From Anoxynatronum buryatiense (GTDB lineage: Bacteria; Bacillota; Clostridia; Peptostreptococcales; Tindalliaceae): DNA of 64,000 nucleotides. Of the stretch, positions 9,092 through 17,349 are shown piece by piece. Location of the stretch: the NCBI RefSeq assembly GCF_900182905.1, contig NZ_FXUF01000017.1, positions 1 through 64,000 on the forward strand. Reading direction: 5' to 3'. The position numbers were made by a program, and so were the translations under genes. How positions within the stretch are numbered: the stretch's first letter is position 1; every line of letters begins with the position of its first letter. The notes beneath the pieces are model-generated. The model was given only the letters and a program-made list of their open reading frames with translations. It ran no database searches and was not told the DNA's origin.

Positions 9092-9730
9092 ATGAAAATA
9101 AAATACTTGCGGGTCTTCGTGATCACACTCATCTTATGTCCCATGTTTATGATACAGAGCTGGGCTTCTGACCCATATATCGGAGAAATTAGAATGTTTG
9201 CCGGTAACTTTGCACCAGTTGGTTGGGCATTTTGTGAAGGGCAGCTGATATCGATTTCTGAAAACGACACTCTATTTCAGATAATCGGCACCACCTATGG
9301 CGGCGATGGAGAAACTAATTTTGCCCTTCCCGACCTAAGGGGCCGTGGACCAGTACATGCTGGAAACGTAGTCTCATTAGGTGAAATGAGGGGTATGGAA
9401 ACGGTCACGCTGACAGTACAAAATATACCGCCTCATGTGCATACAACCACAAAACTAACGGTTTTTGATCTCCTTAAAACCACCCCCGATGTTGGAAATG
9501 TGCCTATGTCAGCCATGCTTCTACTGGCAAAGACGGCAAAAAACGAAAAAATATATGCCCCTGCAGCTTCTGCAAATGAAGCACTGGGAGGGACACATAT
9601 TGAGGTAAAGGTGGACACTACTGCCCTTACCAATATGGTAGGGCAGTCACAGCCTGTTGAAAACATACAGCCTGTTCTCCATATCAACTATATTATATCC
9701 CTACAGGGCATTTATCCATCTCAGTTTTAA
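9092..9730 (+). CDS. Exported phage-tail-collar-like protein (1 of 3)
   Basis: About 212 residues. After a signal peptide ending near SWAS, the protein has the tail-collar/MdpB signature: YIGEIRMFAGNFAP.GWAFCEGQ, then GTTYGGDG and FALPDLRGR. In phages this domain sits in short-tail-fibre collars. In bacteria, tandem groups of such proteins (microcystin-dependent-protein family) are common but of unclear function. An ATG at 9083 is only 2-3 bases from the AGGAG ribosome site, so the ATG at 9092, with 11 bases of spacing, is preferred. It is the first of three paralogues transcribed together. The secretion signal and the surface-protein neighbours suggest an extracytoplasmic role rather than a cytoplasmic phage part. 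Confidence 0.75.
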   Translation: MKIKYLRVFVITLILCPMFMIQSWASDPYIGEIRMFAGNFAPVGWAFCEGQLISISENDTLFQIIGTTYGGDGETNFALPDLRGRGPVHAGNVVSLGEMRGMETVTLTVQNIPPHVHTTTKLTVFDLLKTTPDVGNVPMSAMLLLAKTAKNEKIYAPAASANEALGGTHIEVKVDTTALTNMVGQSQPVENIQPVLHINYIISLQGIYPSQF

Positions 9731-9812
9731 AGAGGCATGCATCGGCAAGAAGCTTAACTGATAGCAAGCAATAGAATCCTAAAAGAAGATAATGGAAAGG
9801 ATTGGATATATA

Positions 9813-10475
9813 ATGAAAAGAAAAATGATGAAAATCATCATGGTGACCCTTATCCTTTGCAGTTTCTTTACCATGCAAAGCTGGGCAAGGGATCCATTTA
9901 TTGGAGAAATTACCATTTTTGCCGGTTCAGGAGATAAACCTCCAGCAGGCTGGGCCTTTTGTGAAGGGCAGCTATTACCCATTAGTCAAAATACAGCATT
10001 ATTTTCACTACTGGGTACCACCTATGGCGGCGATGGAAAAACTACCTTTGCGCTGCCAGATTTGAGGGGAAGGGTACCTGTGCATCCAGGTCAGGGAACA
10101 GGCTTAACAGACAGGTCATTAGGAGAAGAGATGGGAACAAAGGAAGTAACCCTTATAGAAGCTCAAATGCCCGCCCATCGGCATGAGATAACGATGGATC
10201 TGGAGGTAGAGGGAACCATTAAAGTTTCGGATGCCATGGGAAATAGCCCTGAGCCCCAGGCAAACCACGTGTTGTCCAGGGGAAATGAAAATGAAAGAAT
10301 TTACTCCGATGGTGTGGGTGCTGCGGTAGAGACTGCAACAGTAAATGAGACAGGAACAGATGCGTTGGTTACCTTTACAGATGCCGGCGAAAGCCTGCCT
10401 GTGAGCAACATGCAGCCCTATATAACAGTTCGATACATCATTGCTTTACAGGGCATATATCCTCAAAGACCTTAA
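9813..10475 (+). CDS. Exported phage-tail-collar-like protein (2 of 3)
   Basis: About 220 residues, with the same architecture as its neighbours. A signal peptide ends near SWAR, followed by FIGEITIFAGSGDKPPAGWA, GTTYGGDGKTTFALPDLRGR and a C-terminal half ending in MQPYITVRYIIALQGIYP. An upstream ATG at 9792 has no ribosome site, so the ATG at 9813, preceded by GGAAAGG, is taken as the start. The three paralogues are spaced by 30-80 bases with no terminator between them and are probably expressed as one unit. The conserved collar half is the N-terminal ~80 residues; the C-terminal halves diverge, as if they bind different partners. Confidence 0.75.
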   Translation: MKRKMMKIIMVTLILCSFFTMQSWARDPFIGEITIFAGSGDKPPAGWAFCEGQLLPISQNTALFSLLGTTYGGDGKTTFALPDLRGRVPVHPGQGTGLTDRSLGEEMGTKEVTLIEAQMPAHRHEITMDLEVEGTIKVSDAMGNSPEPQANHVLSRGNENERIYSDGVGAAVETATVNETGTDALVTFTDAGESLPVSNMQPYITVRYIIALQGIYPQRP

Positions 10476-10505
10476 GTAAAATAATAAAGAAGGAAGGTGG
10501 AAAAA

Positions 10506-11138
10506 ATGAAAAAAAAGATTTCAGGAATGATCATCATCACCATTCTCCTGTGCAGCCTTTTTACCTTACAAACCTGGGCAAATGAGGCCTATCTTGGAGA
10601 AATTAGGATATTTGCAGGAAATTTTGCCCCAAAAGGCTGGGCTCTTTGTAATGGACAGCTGCTACCCATTAATCAGAACCAAGCACTTTTTGCACTGCTG
10701 GGTACCACCTATGGAGGCGATGGAGTAACCACATTTGCGTTACCTGACTTAAGGGATCGGGTAGCCATTGGTGCTGGAGATGGGTATAATGTAGGCGATA
10801 AGGGTGGCAGTGCCACCGTAACCCTTATACCAGCAAATCTACCTGCCCACAGTCATACTGCTGAGGTAACGGCTGATGTAACTGGAACCATTGAATACAC
10901 CAACAATGAAGGAAATACGCCACTACCAGGAGGCCATATGCTGGCTAGGGGAGATAAAAATGAAAGAATTTATTCCGATAATGCTACGCCAACAGATGGC
11001 ATTAACCTTGAGGTGACAATAGATCCGCAAATTTCGACGAGTGCGGTAGGCGGAGGACAGCCAGTCAATAATATGATGCCCAGTTTAGGATTAAACTATA
11101 TGATCGCAATGCAGGGAATATTTCCGAGCTTTGATTAA
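10506..11138 (+). CDS. Exported phage-tail-collar-like protein (3 of 3)
   Basis: About 210 residues. A signal peptide ends near TWAN, followed by YLGEIRIFAGNFAPKGWALC, GTTYGGDGVTTFALPDLRDR and a C-terminal MMPSLGLNYMIAMQGIFP motif shared by all three copies. The strong ribosome site AGGAAGGTGG at 10491-10500 overlaps an in-frame GTG at 10497, so the ATG at 10506 is the likely start. The gene closes the surface block; the genes to the right lie in the opposite orientation. The function is inferred only from the family. Confidence 0.75.
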   Translation: MKKKISGMIIITILLCSLFTLQTWANEAYLGEIRIFAGNFAPKGWALCNGQLLPINQNQALFALLGTTYGGDGVTTFALPDLRDRVAIGAGDGYNVGDKGGSATVTLIPANLPAHSHTAEVTADVTGTIEYTNNEGNTPLPGGHMLARGDKNERIYSDNATPTDGINLEVTIDPQISTSAVGGGQPVNNMMPSLGLNYMIAMQGIFPSFD

Positions 11139-11213
11139 ACAGAAGGGAAAAACGTCGTTGGGGACAGTCTCAACCCGTATCAGAAGGGATCAAACACGTT
11201 CAGTACGGCAGGA

Positions 11214-11281
11214 AAAGGAAGATGCCAAGCTGCCCCAGTTTAATATGGCACTTGTGTGTGGCGAAGCTCCCATCTTCCTTT
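11214..11281. terminator. Possible long-loop bidirectional hairpin between convergent genes
   Basis: An 11-bp perfect inverted repeat (AAAGGAAGATG at 11214-11224, CATCTTCCTTT at 11271-11281) brackets 46 bases between two convergent genes. The loop is long and there is no extended T-run, so a terminator role is tentative. Confidence 0.35.
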
Positions 11282-11288
11282 GCGCCTT

Positions 11289-12449
11289 CTACTGAACCTC
11301 ATTAATCACCAGCTGGTAATCGTTGCATTCAGATTCAATCCGATCATGCAGTATCTGTTTAATGGCCGCAATTTTGTCTTCATCGGCAGGTTCTGCCATG
11401 GTCACCTCAACGGTGACCATGGTTTTCTTTTCCCCCTGAGCCACCCGAATCACCTTCACCTTGACACCGGTTACAGCTTCGTTAAGGCAGGCCAGCACCT
11501 GATCCTTCGCCGCCTCTGTTTTTGCCGTGTCGATGGAGACGGGGTCAATGTGCACTGTCAGTTCAATACCCATCTGGCTTTTCACCTCTTTTTCCAGCTG
11601 GTCAATGACAGTGTGGGCATCCACAATATGGGTGGTATCCGGCATTTCCGCGTGAATGGAGGCCACTACCCTTCCCGGGCCATACTCATGCACCTCCAAG
11701 TCATGGGCTTTCAGCACAAGGGCACTTCCATCAACAATGTCATAGATTGCATCCACCACGTGGTCCTCCGGGGCTTTTCCCAGCAGACTGGTGGCGGTGT
11801 CTTTGGCGGCGTCAAAACCGGAATACATGATTAACAGCGAAATGAGCAGGCCCATGGCACCATCCACGGGAAAAGCCGTGTACTGGCCCAAGATCATGGA
11901 AACCACCACCAGAGAGGTGGCGGCCACATCGCTGATACTGTCATAGGCGGCGGCCTTGTTAATGCTGGAATTAATGGTGCGGGCAATGTAACGGTTATAA
12001 GAAAACATCCAAAGCTTCACCAGAATGGAGAGGATCAAAATCACCACAATCACCAGGTGATACTGAACGACTTCCGGGTTCATCAGCCGCTGGAAAGACT
12101 TTTGCAGCAGCTGAAAGCCCACCAAAAAAATCAGGGCGGCCACCACAAGGGAACCAATGTATTCCACCCGGCCGTGGCCGTGGGGGTGATTGCCGTCAGG
12201 GGGTTTATTGGAGATCTTGGCACTGATGATGGAAATCACCGACGAGCTGATGTCTGTCATGTTATTGAAGGCATCGGTAATGACGGCGATGCTGTTGATG
12301 AACAGCCCCAGGGCTAACTTCACGGCAAAAAGAAGCACATTGCAAAAAATGCCCAGGTAGCCTGAGAGGGAAATATACTGTTCGCGCACGTCATGATTGC
12401 TGACGTCTTCATGATTGTTGATCCATTTTCGGATAATTCGCTTAATCAA
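11289..12449 (-). CDS. Cation diffusion facilitator (CDF) family transporter
   Basis: A membrane efflux protein for divalent metals (Zn, Fe, Mn or Co), probably a proton antiporter, about 386 residues. The CDF pattern is clear. Transmembrane helices carry the metal-site motifs DAFNNMTD (helix 2) and DSISDVAAT (helix 5). The cytoplasmic loop motif HPHGHGRVEYIG lies between them, and a hydrophilic C-terminal ferredoxin-like domain contains HAEMPDTTHIVDAH. A second, extra C-terminal domain of ~80 residues follows. An ATG at 12458 abuts the GCAGGAG ribosome site directly, whereas the TTG at 12449 is spaced by 9 bases and gives the family-like start MIKRIIRKWI, so it is preferred. The metal cannot be assigned from sequence alone. 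Confidence 0.85.
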   Translation of the reverse strand: MIKRIIRKWINNHEDVSNHDVREQYISLSGYLGIFCNVLLFAVKLALGLFINSIAVITDAFNNMTDISSSVISIISAKISNKPPDGNHPHGHGRVEYIGSLVVAALIFLVGFQLLQKSFQRLMNPEVVQYHLVIVVILILSILVKLWMFSYNRYIARTINSSINKAAAYDSISDVAATSLVVVSMILGQYTAFPVDGAMGLLISLLIMYSGFDAAKDTATSLLGKAPEDHVVDAIYDIVDGSALVLKAHDLEVHEYGPGRVVASIHAEMPDTTHIVDAHTVIDQLEKEVKSQMGIELTVHIDPVSIDTAKTEAAKDQVLACLNEAVTGVKVKVIRVAQGEKKTMVTVEVTMAEPADEDKIAAIKQILHDRIESECNDYQLVINEVQ

Positions 12450-12611
12450 AGGTCTCATCTCCTGCGGTCAATGTCGGTTGATGGCGGTCGTCTCATTCTG
12501 TTCATATCACAAATGGTCCTGTTTTTCAACCGGCTGTCGGGAGTTTCTGCTATTGATTCTCACCTGAAACACTGGTATGATGGCATCAAATCAGACGAGA
12601 GGTGGCAGATC

Positions 12612-13748
12612 ATGGAGAGGGAAGGGAAAACAATCGCCATTGGTGTCATCATCAACCCCATCGCCGGCCTGGGAGGGCGTGTGGGACTCAAAGGAAGCGA
12701 CGGGCCCGATGTGGTGGAAAAAGCGCTGGCCCTGGGAGCGCAGCCTGAAGCGGCACAACGGGCAGCCAACGCCCTGGCTGAACTGGAAGAAATAAAAGAA
12801 AGCCTCATCGTGCATACCTACAGTGGCGACATGGGTGAGCATCTCCTCACCTCCATGGGGTTTACCGTCAGTCTGGCGGGAACGCCGGCTGCGGGGCGCA
12901 CCACCGCCCAAGACACCATGGAAGCAGCCCAAAAACTGCGGGATGCCGGCGTGGCACTCATTCTCTTTGCCGGTGGTGATGGGACTGCCCGCAATATCTG
13001 CCAGGCCATCGGCGAAGATGTGCCGGTGATCGGCATTCCCGCCGGGGTGAAAATCCACTCGGCTGTGTATGCCACCAATGCCCGCAATGCCGGGCTGGCA
13101 GTAAAGGAGTACCTGCAGGGGCTGGAGGCAGAAGTGGCCCTGGCAGAAGTGATGGACATTGACGAAGACATGTTTCGCCAGGGGCGTCTCAGTGCCCGGC
13201 TGTATGGCTATATGAAAGTGCCTGTTTCCGGCAGTCATATGCAGCACACCAAATCAAGCAGTGTGTCAGAGCATGATGAACTCATGGGTGTGGTGGGTCA
13301 CGTGATCACCAAAATGGAGGAGAAGACGCGCTATATTATTGGCCCCGGAACCACCACCAGGGCCATCACAGACGAACTGGGCCTGTCAGGAACCCTGCTG
13401 GGAGTGGATGTGGTGGAAAACAGCCGGCTGCTGGCGGCGGATGTCACCGAAAACCAGCTCTGGGAGCTGGTGAAAGACCCGGAGGTACCCGTGAAGATCA
13501 TCGTCACCATCATCGGCGGTCAGGGAAACCTCTTTGGCCGGGGAAACCAGCAAATCAGCCCCCGCATCCTTCGTCGGGTGGGGAAAAAGAACATCATTGT
13601 GACGGCCACCGCCTCCAAGCTGAATGCCCTGTACCAGGCTCCCCTGGTGGTGGACACCGGCGACTTGGCACTGGACAAAGAGCTGTCCGGGTACATCGAA
13701 GTGGTCAAGGGCTTTGCCCATACCGTGATTTACCCAGTGACAAACTAA
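12612..13748 (+). CDS. ATP-NAD kinase family protein (COG3199 / AcoX-like)
   Basis: A predicted cytosolic small-molecule kinase of 378 residues. It shows IGVIINPIAGLGGRVGLKGSDG at the N-terminus and the kinase-fold motif LILFAGGDGTARNI near residue 120, followed by GIPAGVKIHSAVYA. This pattern is that of the COG3199 branch related to NAD kinase and diacylglycerol kinase; the natural substrate of this branch is not firmly known. The open frame extends upstream to 12393, but only the ATG at 12612 has a ribosome site (GAGAGGTGG) at a correct distance. It is transcribed divergently from the CDF gene and ended by a strong terminator. Confidence 0.8.
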   Translation: MEREGKTIAIGVIINPIAGLGGRVGLKGSDGPDVVEKALALGAQPEAAQRAANALAELEEIKESLIVHTYSGDMGEHLLTSMGFTVSLAGTPAAGRTTAQDTMEAAQKLRDAGVALILFAGGDGTARNICQAIGEDVPVIGIPAGVKIHSAVYATNARNAGLAVKEYLQGLEAEVALAEVMDIDEDMFRQGRLSARLYGYMKVPVSGSHMQHTKSSSVSEHDELMGVVGHVITKMEEKTRYIIGPGTTTRAITDELGLSGTLLGVDVVENSRLLAADVTENQLWELVKDPEVPVKIIVTIIGGQGNLFGRGNQQISPRILRRVGKKNIIVTATASKLNALYQAPLVVDTGDLALDKELSGYIEVVKGFAHTVIYPVTN

Positions 13749-13799
13749 GCAGGCACTTGAAAAGGCACTTGGAAATCCTTCCGAGTGCCTGCTTTTTTT
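13748..13799 (+). terminator. Rho-independent terminator
   Basis: Inverted repeat AGCAGGCACT (13748-13757) and AGTGCCTGCT (13784-13793) followed by seven T, starting at the last base of the kinase-like gene's stop codon. Confidence 0.9.
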
Positions 13800-13839
13800 G
13801 ACGAAACTGAAAAGTGCTGCGGGGTACTGACTGGCCACC

Positions 13840-14907
13840 TTACAGAAACTGATATGAAAGAAAAAAAGGAATCACCAGCACAATGGCCAGCAGGCGCACC
13901 AAATGCATGAGGCTGACTTTCACAGGGTCGGCATCCAGCTCAAGGGCGATGGCGCTCATTTGAGACAGGCCGGCGGGGGAGCAGGCACACAGCGCGGTGA
14001 GTAAGTCCCACCGAAAAATACGGTGAATGAAATAGGCCAGCAAAAATCCACTCAGCAGCTGCATTACTGAAATGACCAGCAGCGGCAGCCAAAGAGCCTT
14101 GAGATAGTGCATGAAGGGTTGATTAAAGGTCAGCCCCAGCACCACCCCCATGCCGATTTGTGCGAAAGTGACGATTTGAGGCGGCGGTGCGGGCATCTGA
14201 AAACCGGCAATTCGCAGTGACGCGATCAGCAAAAGTGCTCCCAGCATACCGCCGGCGGGAAGCCCCAGATAATAGCCAAGTGTACCGCCAACGATTCCCA
14301 GCAGAATGCCCCGAAGAACGGGCAGGCTGTACCAGGGAAGCGGAGCCGTCTGGGCGTCGCTCAAATGAATGAGAGTGGCCGAGGCATCCTCTCGCTGAAA
14401 AGCAGGCGGATGAGCCTGAAACCATTTCATGGTCATGGGAATGGTGGCATACACCAGAATAATGCGCAGAGAGTGAAAAAAAGCAACCTTGGAAGCGTCC
14501 ATATGATAAGAAAAAGCTAAAATAGTCATCTCAGCAAGGCCGCCGGGAGTGGCACTGATTAATGCGGTGGCACTGTCGAGGGGACTCACCCGCGCCAGCA
14601 CATAACCATTGAGAAGCCCGGTCATCACCATCCAGACAGCCACCAGTACGGCTGGAGCCACTAGCTTTTTCAGCACCCGAAGCAGTTCCCTTGAAAAACG
14701 GGACCCAATCATGGTGCCAATGATAATTTGAAAAAACTGACGAGTCCATAAAGGCAGATCCGGCCAGGGGACGCCAAAACCCAGGGTGACAGCCACCAGC
14801 AGCATAGACCCCAGCATGGCTGCCGCCGGAATGCTTCCCCTTTTAAATGCCCGGTAACCGGTATAACCAACACCGGCCAACGCCGGGTAAATCAACAGCT
14901 CTTTCAT
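13840..14907 (-). CDS. AbrB-type membrane protein (AbrB duplication domain)
   Basis: An integral membrane protein of 355 residues with about ten hydrophobic segments. It contains two internally similar halves, each with a glycine/proline-rich signature: ATPGGLAEMTILA in the first and CSPAGLSQMSAIALE in the second. This is the AbrB-duplication family (COG3180), long misnamed ammonia monooxygenase. Members are now thought to be transporters, but the substrate is unknown. It lies 18 bp downstream of citC on the same strand, so it is probably co-transcribed. A role in exporting or importing an organic acid in citrate metabolism is a reasonable guess from position only. The start ATG has AGAAGGTGA upstream. 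Confidence 0.75.
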   Translation of the reverse strand: MKELLIYPALAGVGYTGYRAFKRGSIPAAAMLGSMLLVAVTLGFGVPWPDLPLWTRQFFQIIIGTMIGSRFSRELLRVLKKLVAPAVLVAVWMVMTGLLNGYVLARVSPLDSATALISATPGGLAEMTILAFSYHMDASKVAFFHSLRIILVYATIPMTMKWFQAHPPAFQREDASATLIHLSDAQTAPLPWYSLPVLRGILLGIVGGTLGYYLGLPAGGMLGALLLIASLRIAGFQMPAPPPQIVTFAQIGMGVVLGLTFNQPFMHYLKALWLPLLVISVMQLLSGFLLAYFIHRIFRWDLLTALCACSPAGLSQMSAIALELDADPVKVSLMHLVRLLAIVLVIPFFLSYQFL

Positions 14908-14925
14908 ATTGTCACCTTCTGATCA

Positions 14926-16059
14926 TTAATGGCGGTGGTTCTTTTGCATCTTTTTCTGCATCGTGTCAACAAGATGCCTGCCTTCATCAGACAGCAAAAA
15001 AGTCAACGTGCTCGCCGGTACCATCTGAGAAATCAGGTCAATCTGATTCTCCAGCAAAGCGGCGCGCACCCTTGAAGCGCTGATCCAGCCGTTGGTATCG
15101 GTATCGGTCAACCGGGGAATCTCAACGACTTCAATGCCCATTTCAGGCAACAGGCTTTTCATGGTTTCGTTGTAATGGCGGGTGGTGAGGCAGTAGGGTT
15201 CCTCTCCAATAAACCGCTTTGAGATTCCCAGGGGTGGTGCAATACGGCTGCCAAACAGCGTGAGATCCAGACGGCAGTGAATCTCATTCACGGCAGAGGC
15301 ATCTTTAATAAAGTAAGAAGGAAAGGTGGCTGATGAAATCAGGTAAGGGCCACCCCGGTGAACCACCACATTGTTCAAATGAGCCGTTCCTTCCTTTACC
15401 AGTTGATAACGCACTTCTGCCGGAAAACTGGACCGTTCTTCTGAGAGCACAAAAAGGTGAAGGGTGTCGCAGTCATTGGCGGCTGTTTCCACCAAATACT
15501 GGTGCCCCAAAGTAAAAGGATTGGCATTCATCACAATGGCTGCGATGGCATCAACTTCTTTACTTCCAGAAGATGCCGGTGGAGGAAGGTCGACAGCATC
15601 AGGATTCTGGCAGTTCTTAAGAGGCTGAAGAGACTGATTTTGTTTGAGCTGATCCACGTAGGCAGCAAGACCATGCCGCCGGTTCTCCAGCAGTGTGACG
15701 CCGGGGGCAACGGTAACGACCTCAAAGAAACCGAGTTCACTGAACATGGCCCGGTTGTTGGACGGCGTGAACACAAAAAGATGGGTGCGGCCCCGGTCAA
15801 AGGCCTCACTGATCAAACGGGAAACAATGGCAGCGGCAATTCCCTTTCCCTGATGGGTGCACCGAACCGCCAGGCATTTGAAAACATTACCTGCGAGTGA
15901 ACCCGTCCCCACCAGTGAAGTACCTTCATAAAGGGCCACGGTGAGTTCCACATCGGTTTCAAAATGCAGCCCCTGGGATTTCACCAGAGAAATGATGGGT
16001 GCAAGAGCCTCGGTGTCATCGGGAAGCAGGATGGTTTCATGGTACTGGTAAGGATTCAC
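14926..16059 (-). CDS. citC: [Citrate (pro-3S)-lyase] ligase
   Basis: Activates citrate lyase by acetylating the thiol of the prosthetic group on CitD, using ATP and acetate. It has 377 residues. The N-terminal ~140 residues form a GNAT-like domain (CTHQGKGIAAAIVSRLI). The C-terminal part is a nucleotidyltransferase-fold ligase with IVMNANPFTLGHQYLVE (HxGH-type ATP site) and a later ISASRVRAALLEN motif. The start is GTG, with a strong AAGGAGG seven bases upstream. Unusually, it is not inside the citDEFXG operon but divergent from the GntR regulator ~10 kb of genes away, sharing an intergenic region with the GntR operator. It may therefore respond to the same signal. Confidence 0.92.
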   Translation of the reverse strand: MNPYQYHETILLPDDTEALAPIISLVKSQGLHFETDVELTVALYEGTSLVGTGSLAGNVFKCLAVRCTHQGKGIAAAIVSRLISEAFDRGRTHLFVFTPSNNRAMFSELGFFEVVTVAPGVTLLENRRHGLAAYVDQLKQNQSLQPLKNCQNPDAVDLPPPASSGSKEVDAIAAIVMNANPFTLGHQYLVETAANDCDTLHLFVLSEERSSFPAEVRYQLVKEGTAHLNNVVVHRGGPYLISSATFPSYFIKDASAVNEIHCRLDLTLFGSRIAPPLGISKRFIGEEPYCLTTRHYNETMKSLLPEMGIEVVEIPRLTDTDTNGWISASRVRAALLENQIDLISQMVPASTLTFLLSDEGRHLVDTMQKKMQKNHRH

Positions 16060-16127
16060 CGAATAACCTCCTTAAAAGTTCTCTTTTATGAGCAAAAACG
16101 AATATGAGCAAAAAACAAACACACATC

Positions 16128-16165
16128 TATTGTACTAAAAAATAAATATTGTACTAAAAAATAAA
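16128..16165. repeat. Two tandem 19-bp AT-rich repeats
   Basis: TATTGTACTAAAAAATAAA occurs twice head to tail (16128-16146 and 16147-16165) in the citC/gntR divergent promoter region. On the minus strand each copy reads TACAAT, a possible -10 element for citC, so the repeat may be duplicated promoter or regulator DNA. Confidence 0.6.
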
Positions 16166-16198
16166 CAGAAAAATGAAAGAAAAGCCGCAAAAAAGGGA

Positions 16199-16227
16199 TT
16201 GAAATTAGTAAATGTTTCGACTATAAT
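16199..16227 (+). promoter_or_regulatory. Promoter of GntR regulator gene
   Basis: TTGAAA (16199-16204), a 17-bp spacer and TATAAT (16222-16227) form a near-consensus sigma-A promoter. Its start site would fall inside the palindrome at 16230-16247, fitting autorepression. Confidence 0.75.
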
Positions 16228-16229
16228 GA

Positions 16230-16247
16230 TTGTATACGAGTATACCA
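16230..16247. promoter_or_regulatory. GntR-type operator (site 1)
   Basis: TTGTATAC-GA-GTATACCA, an inverted repeat with 7 of 8 arm positions paired, lying just after the -10 box. A nearly identical site precedes tctC. Palindromes of this size and spacing are normal for GntR/FCD regulators. Confidence 0.7.
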
Positions 16248-16336
16248 GTACGCAGACAAAAAGAAAAGGCCTTTCCATCAAGTTTTCGACATGAGGGAAA
16301 AGGTTTACCCATCTTTTTTAGATAGGAGTTAAGAGA

Positions 16337-17014
16337 ATGAATATTGAGCTGGGATTGATTGATGATTTTGATCTAAGGCCCATCCGCGATATCGTCTATG
16401 AGAATTTAAGAAATGCCATTATGGAGCAGCGGCTGAAACGAGGCGAACGTCTCGTTGAAAATACCATCGCCGAAAAAATGAATATCAGCCGCACGCCGGT
16501 GCGCGAAGCACTTCGTCAACTGGAATCAGAAGGTCTTGTGGTGCACATGCCCCGGCGGGGAACCGTTGTACAGGGAATTACCCGGGAAGATGCCCTGGAT
16601 ATTTACAACATTCGGGAAGTGCTGGAGGGGCTGGTTGTCAGACTGGCCTGTGAAAGACGCAGCGAGGCAGAGGTGGAAAACCTACATAAATACATCGAGC
16701 AAATGGAAACAGCCATTCATGGGAATGCCTATGAAAAATTGATGGAACTGCATCATGAGTTTAATGATGAGATTTTACAGGCCGCTCAGTCCAAGAGACT
16801 TTCAGGAATGGTGAAACATCTGCACGAGTACCTTGCCAGCATGCGAACCGTATCCCTTGAAAGCACTGAAAGACAGGAAGACGCCCTGCAAGAGCATCGT
16901 GAAATTGTCAAAGCCATTGAAGAAAGAAGGACAGAAGAAGGCGAAGCAAAAGCGCGAATTCACGTCCAGAAAGCGCGGGAAGCGTTTTTACGCAGGGGCA
17001 CCATTAGGGGGTGA
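16337..17014 (+). CDS. GntR family (FCD) transcriptional regulator of the citrate cluster
   Basis: A DNA-binding regulator of 225 residues. The N-terminal winged helix (about 15-85) contains the recognition region AEKMNISRTPVREALRQLE. The C-terminal all-helical FCD domain carries histidines in the positions used for metal and ligand binding (LHHEFNDEIL, EHREIVKAI and RIHVQKAR). FCD ligands are often organic acids; citrate or a related tricarboxylate is the obvious candidate here, by context. TTGTATAC palindromes lie over its own promoter and 80 bp downstream of its stop, ahead of the transporter operon, which suggests autoregulation and control of tct-cit-oad. Ribosome site AGGAG, 8 bases before the ATG. 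Confidence 0.85.
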   Translation: MNIELGLIDDFDLRPIRDIVYENLRNAIMEQRLKRGERLVENTIAEKMNISRTPVREALRQLESEGLVVHMPRRGTVVQGITREDALDIYNIREVLEGLVVRLACERRSEAEVENLHKYIEQMETAIHGNAYEKLMELHHEFNDEILQAAQSKRLSGMVKHLHEYLASMRTVSLESTERQEDALQEHREIVKAIEERRTEEGEAKARIHVQKAREAFLRRGTIRG

Positions 17015-17096
17015 TGCTGGATGACCTGAAAAGGGCAGCAGGCAGTACCATGAGGGGTCTCAGGAAAACGTTGGCAGGAACTTAATGCGTGTTCGA

Positions 17097-17114
17097 TTGT
17101 ATACAGGTATACAA
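17097..17114. promoter_or_regulatory. GntR-type operator (site 2)
   Basis: TTGTATAC-AG-GTATACAA, a perfect 8-bp inverted repeat with a 2-bp centre. It matches site 1 before the regulator gene and lies about 235 bp upstream of tctC. Confidence 0.75.
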
Positions 17115-17185
17115 ATTGTATTTTCAAGAGTGCAATTCAGCATAACGATCCAAAACAAACGCATCAGCAATCAAAAGACAACCGA

Positions 17186-17254
17186 GTGAGCTTAAAGTGA
17201 GCTCAACGCGAGTCAAAAGTAAGCTCAAAGTGAGCTCAACGTGAGTCCCAAAAG
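17186..17254. repeat. Imperfect direct repeats rich in TGAGCTCAA
   Basis: Two ~34-bp copies (GTGAGCTTAAAGTGAGCTCA and so on) lie head to tail between the operator and tctC. Each contains the palindrome TGAGCTCA. Their role is unknown; they might be additional protein-binding sites in the long leader. Confidence 0.5.
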
Positions 17255-17349
17255 ATGCTGAAGCAACCCACAAAGGTCGGCCATCGTTCCCGACATGAAG
17301 GTGGATCGGTGAATGATTTCACAAACATAAGAGAAATGGGAGGGTAATC

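Larger units (their letters stand above)
17015..17349. other. Regulatory intergenic region upstream of tctC
   Basis: There is no gene in these 335 bases. It holds operator site 2 (17097-17114) and two imperfect ~34-bp direct repeats rich in TGAGCTCAA (about 17186-17219 and 17220-17254). It ends at the ribosome site GGGAGGG of tctC. No clear -35/-10 pair could be assigned. Confidence 0.6.

Noticed and set aside
12393-12611. N-terminal extension of the ATP-NAD-kinase-like gene
   Set aside because: It runs antisense over the CDF gene start and lacks a ribosome site; the ATG at 12612 is properly placed.
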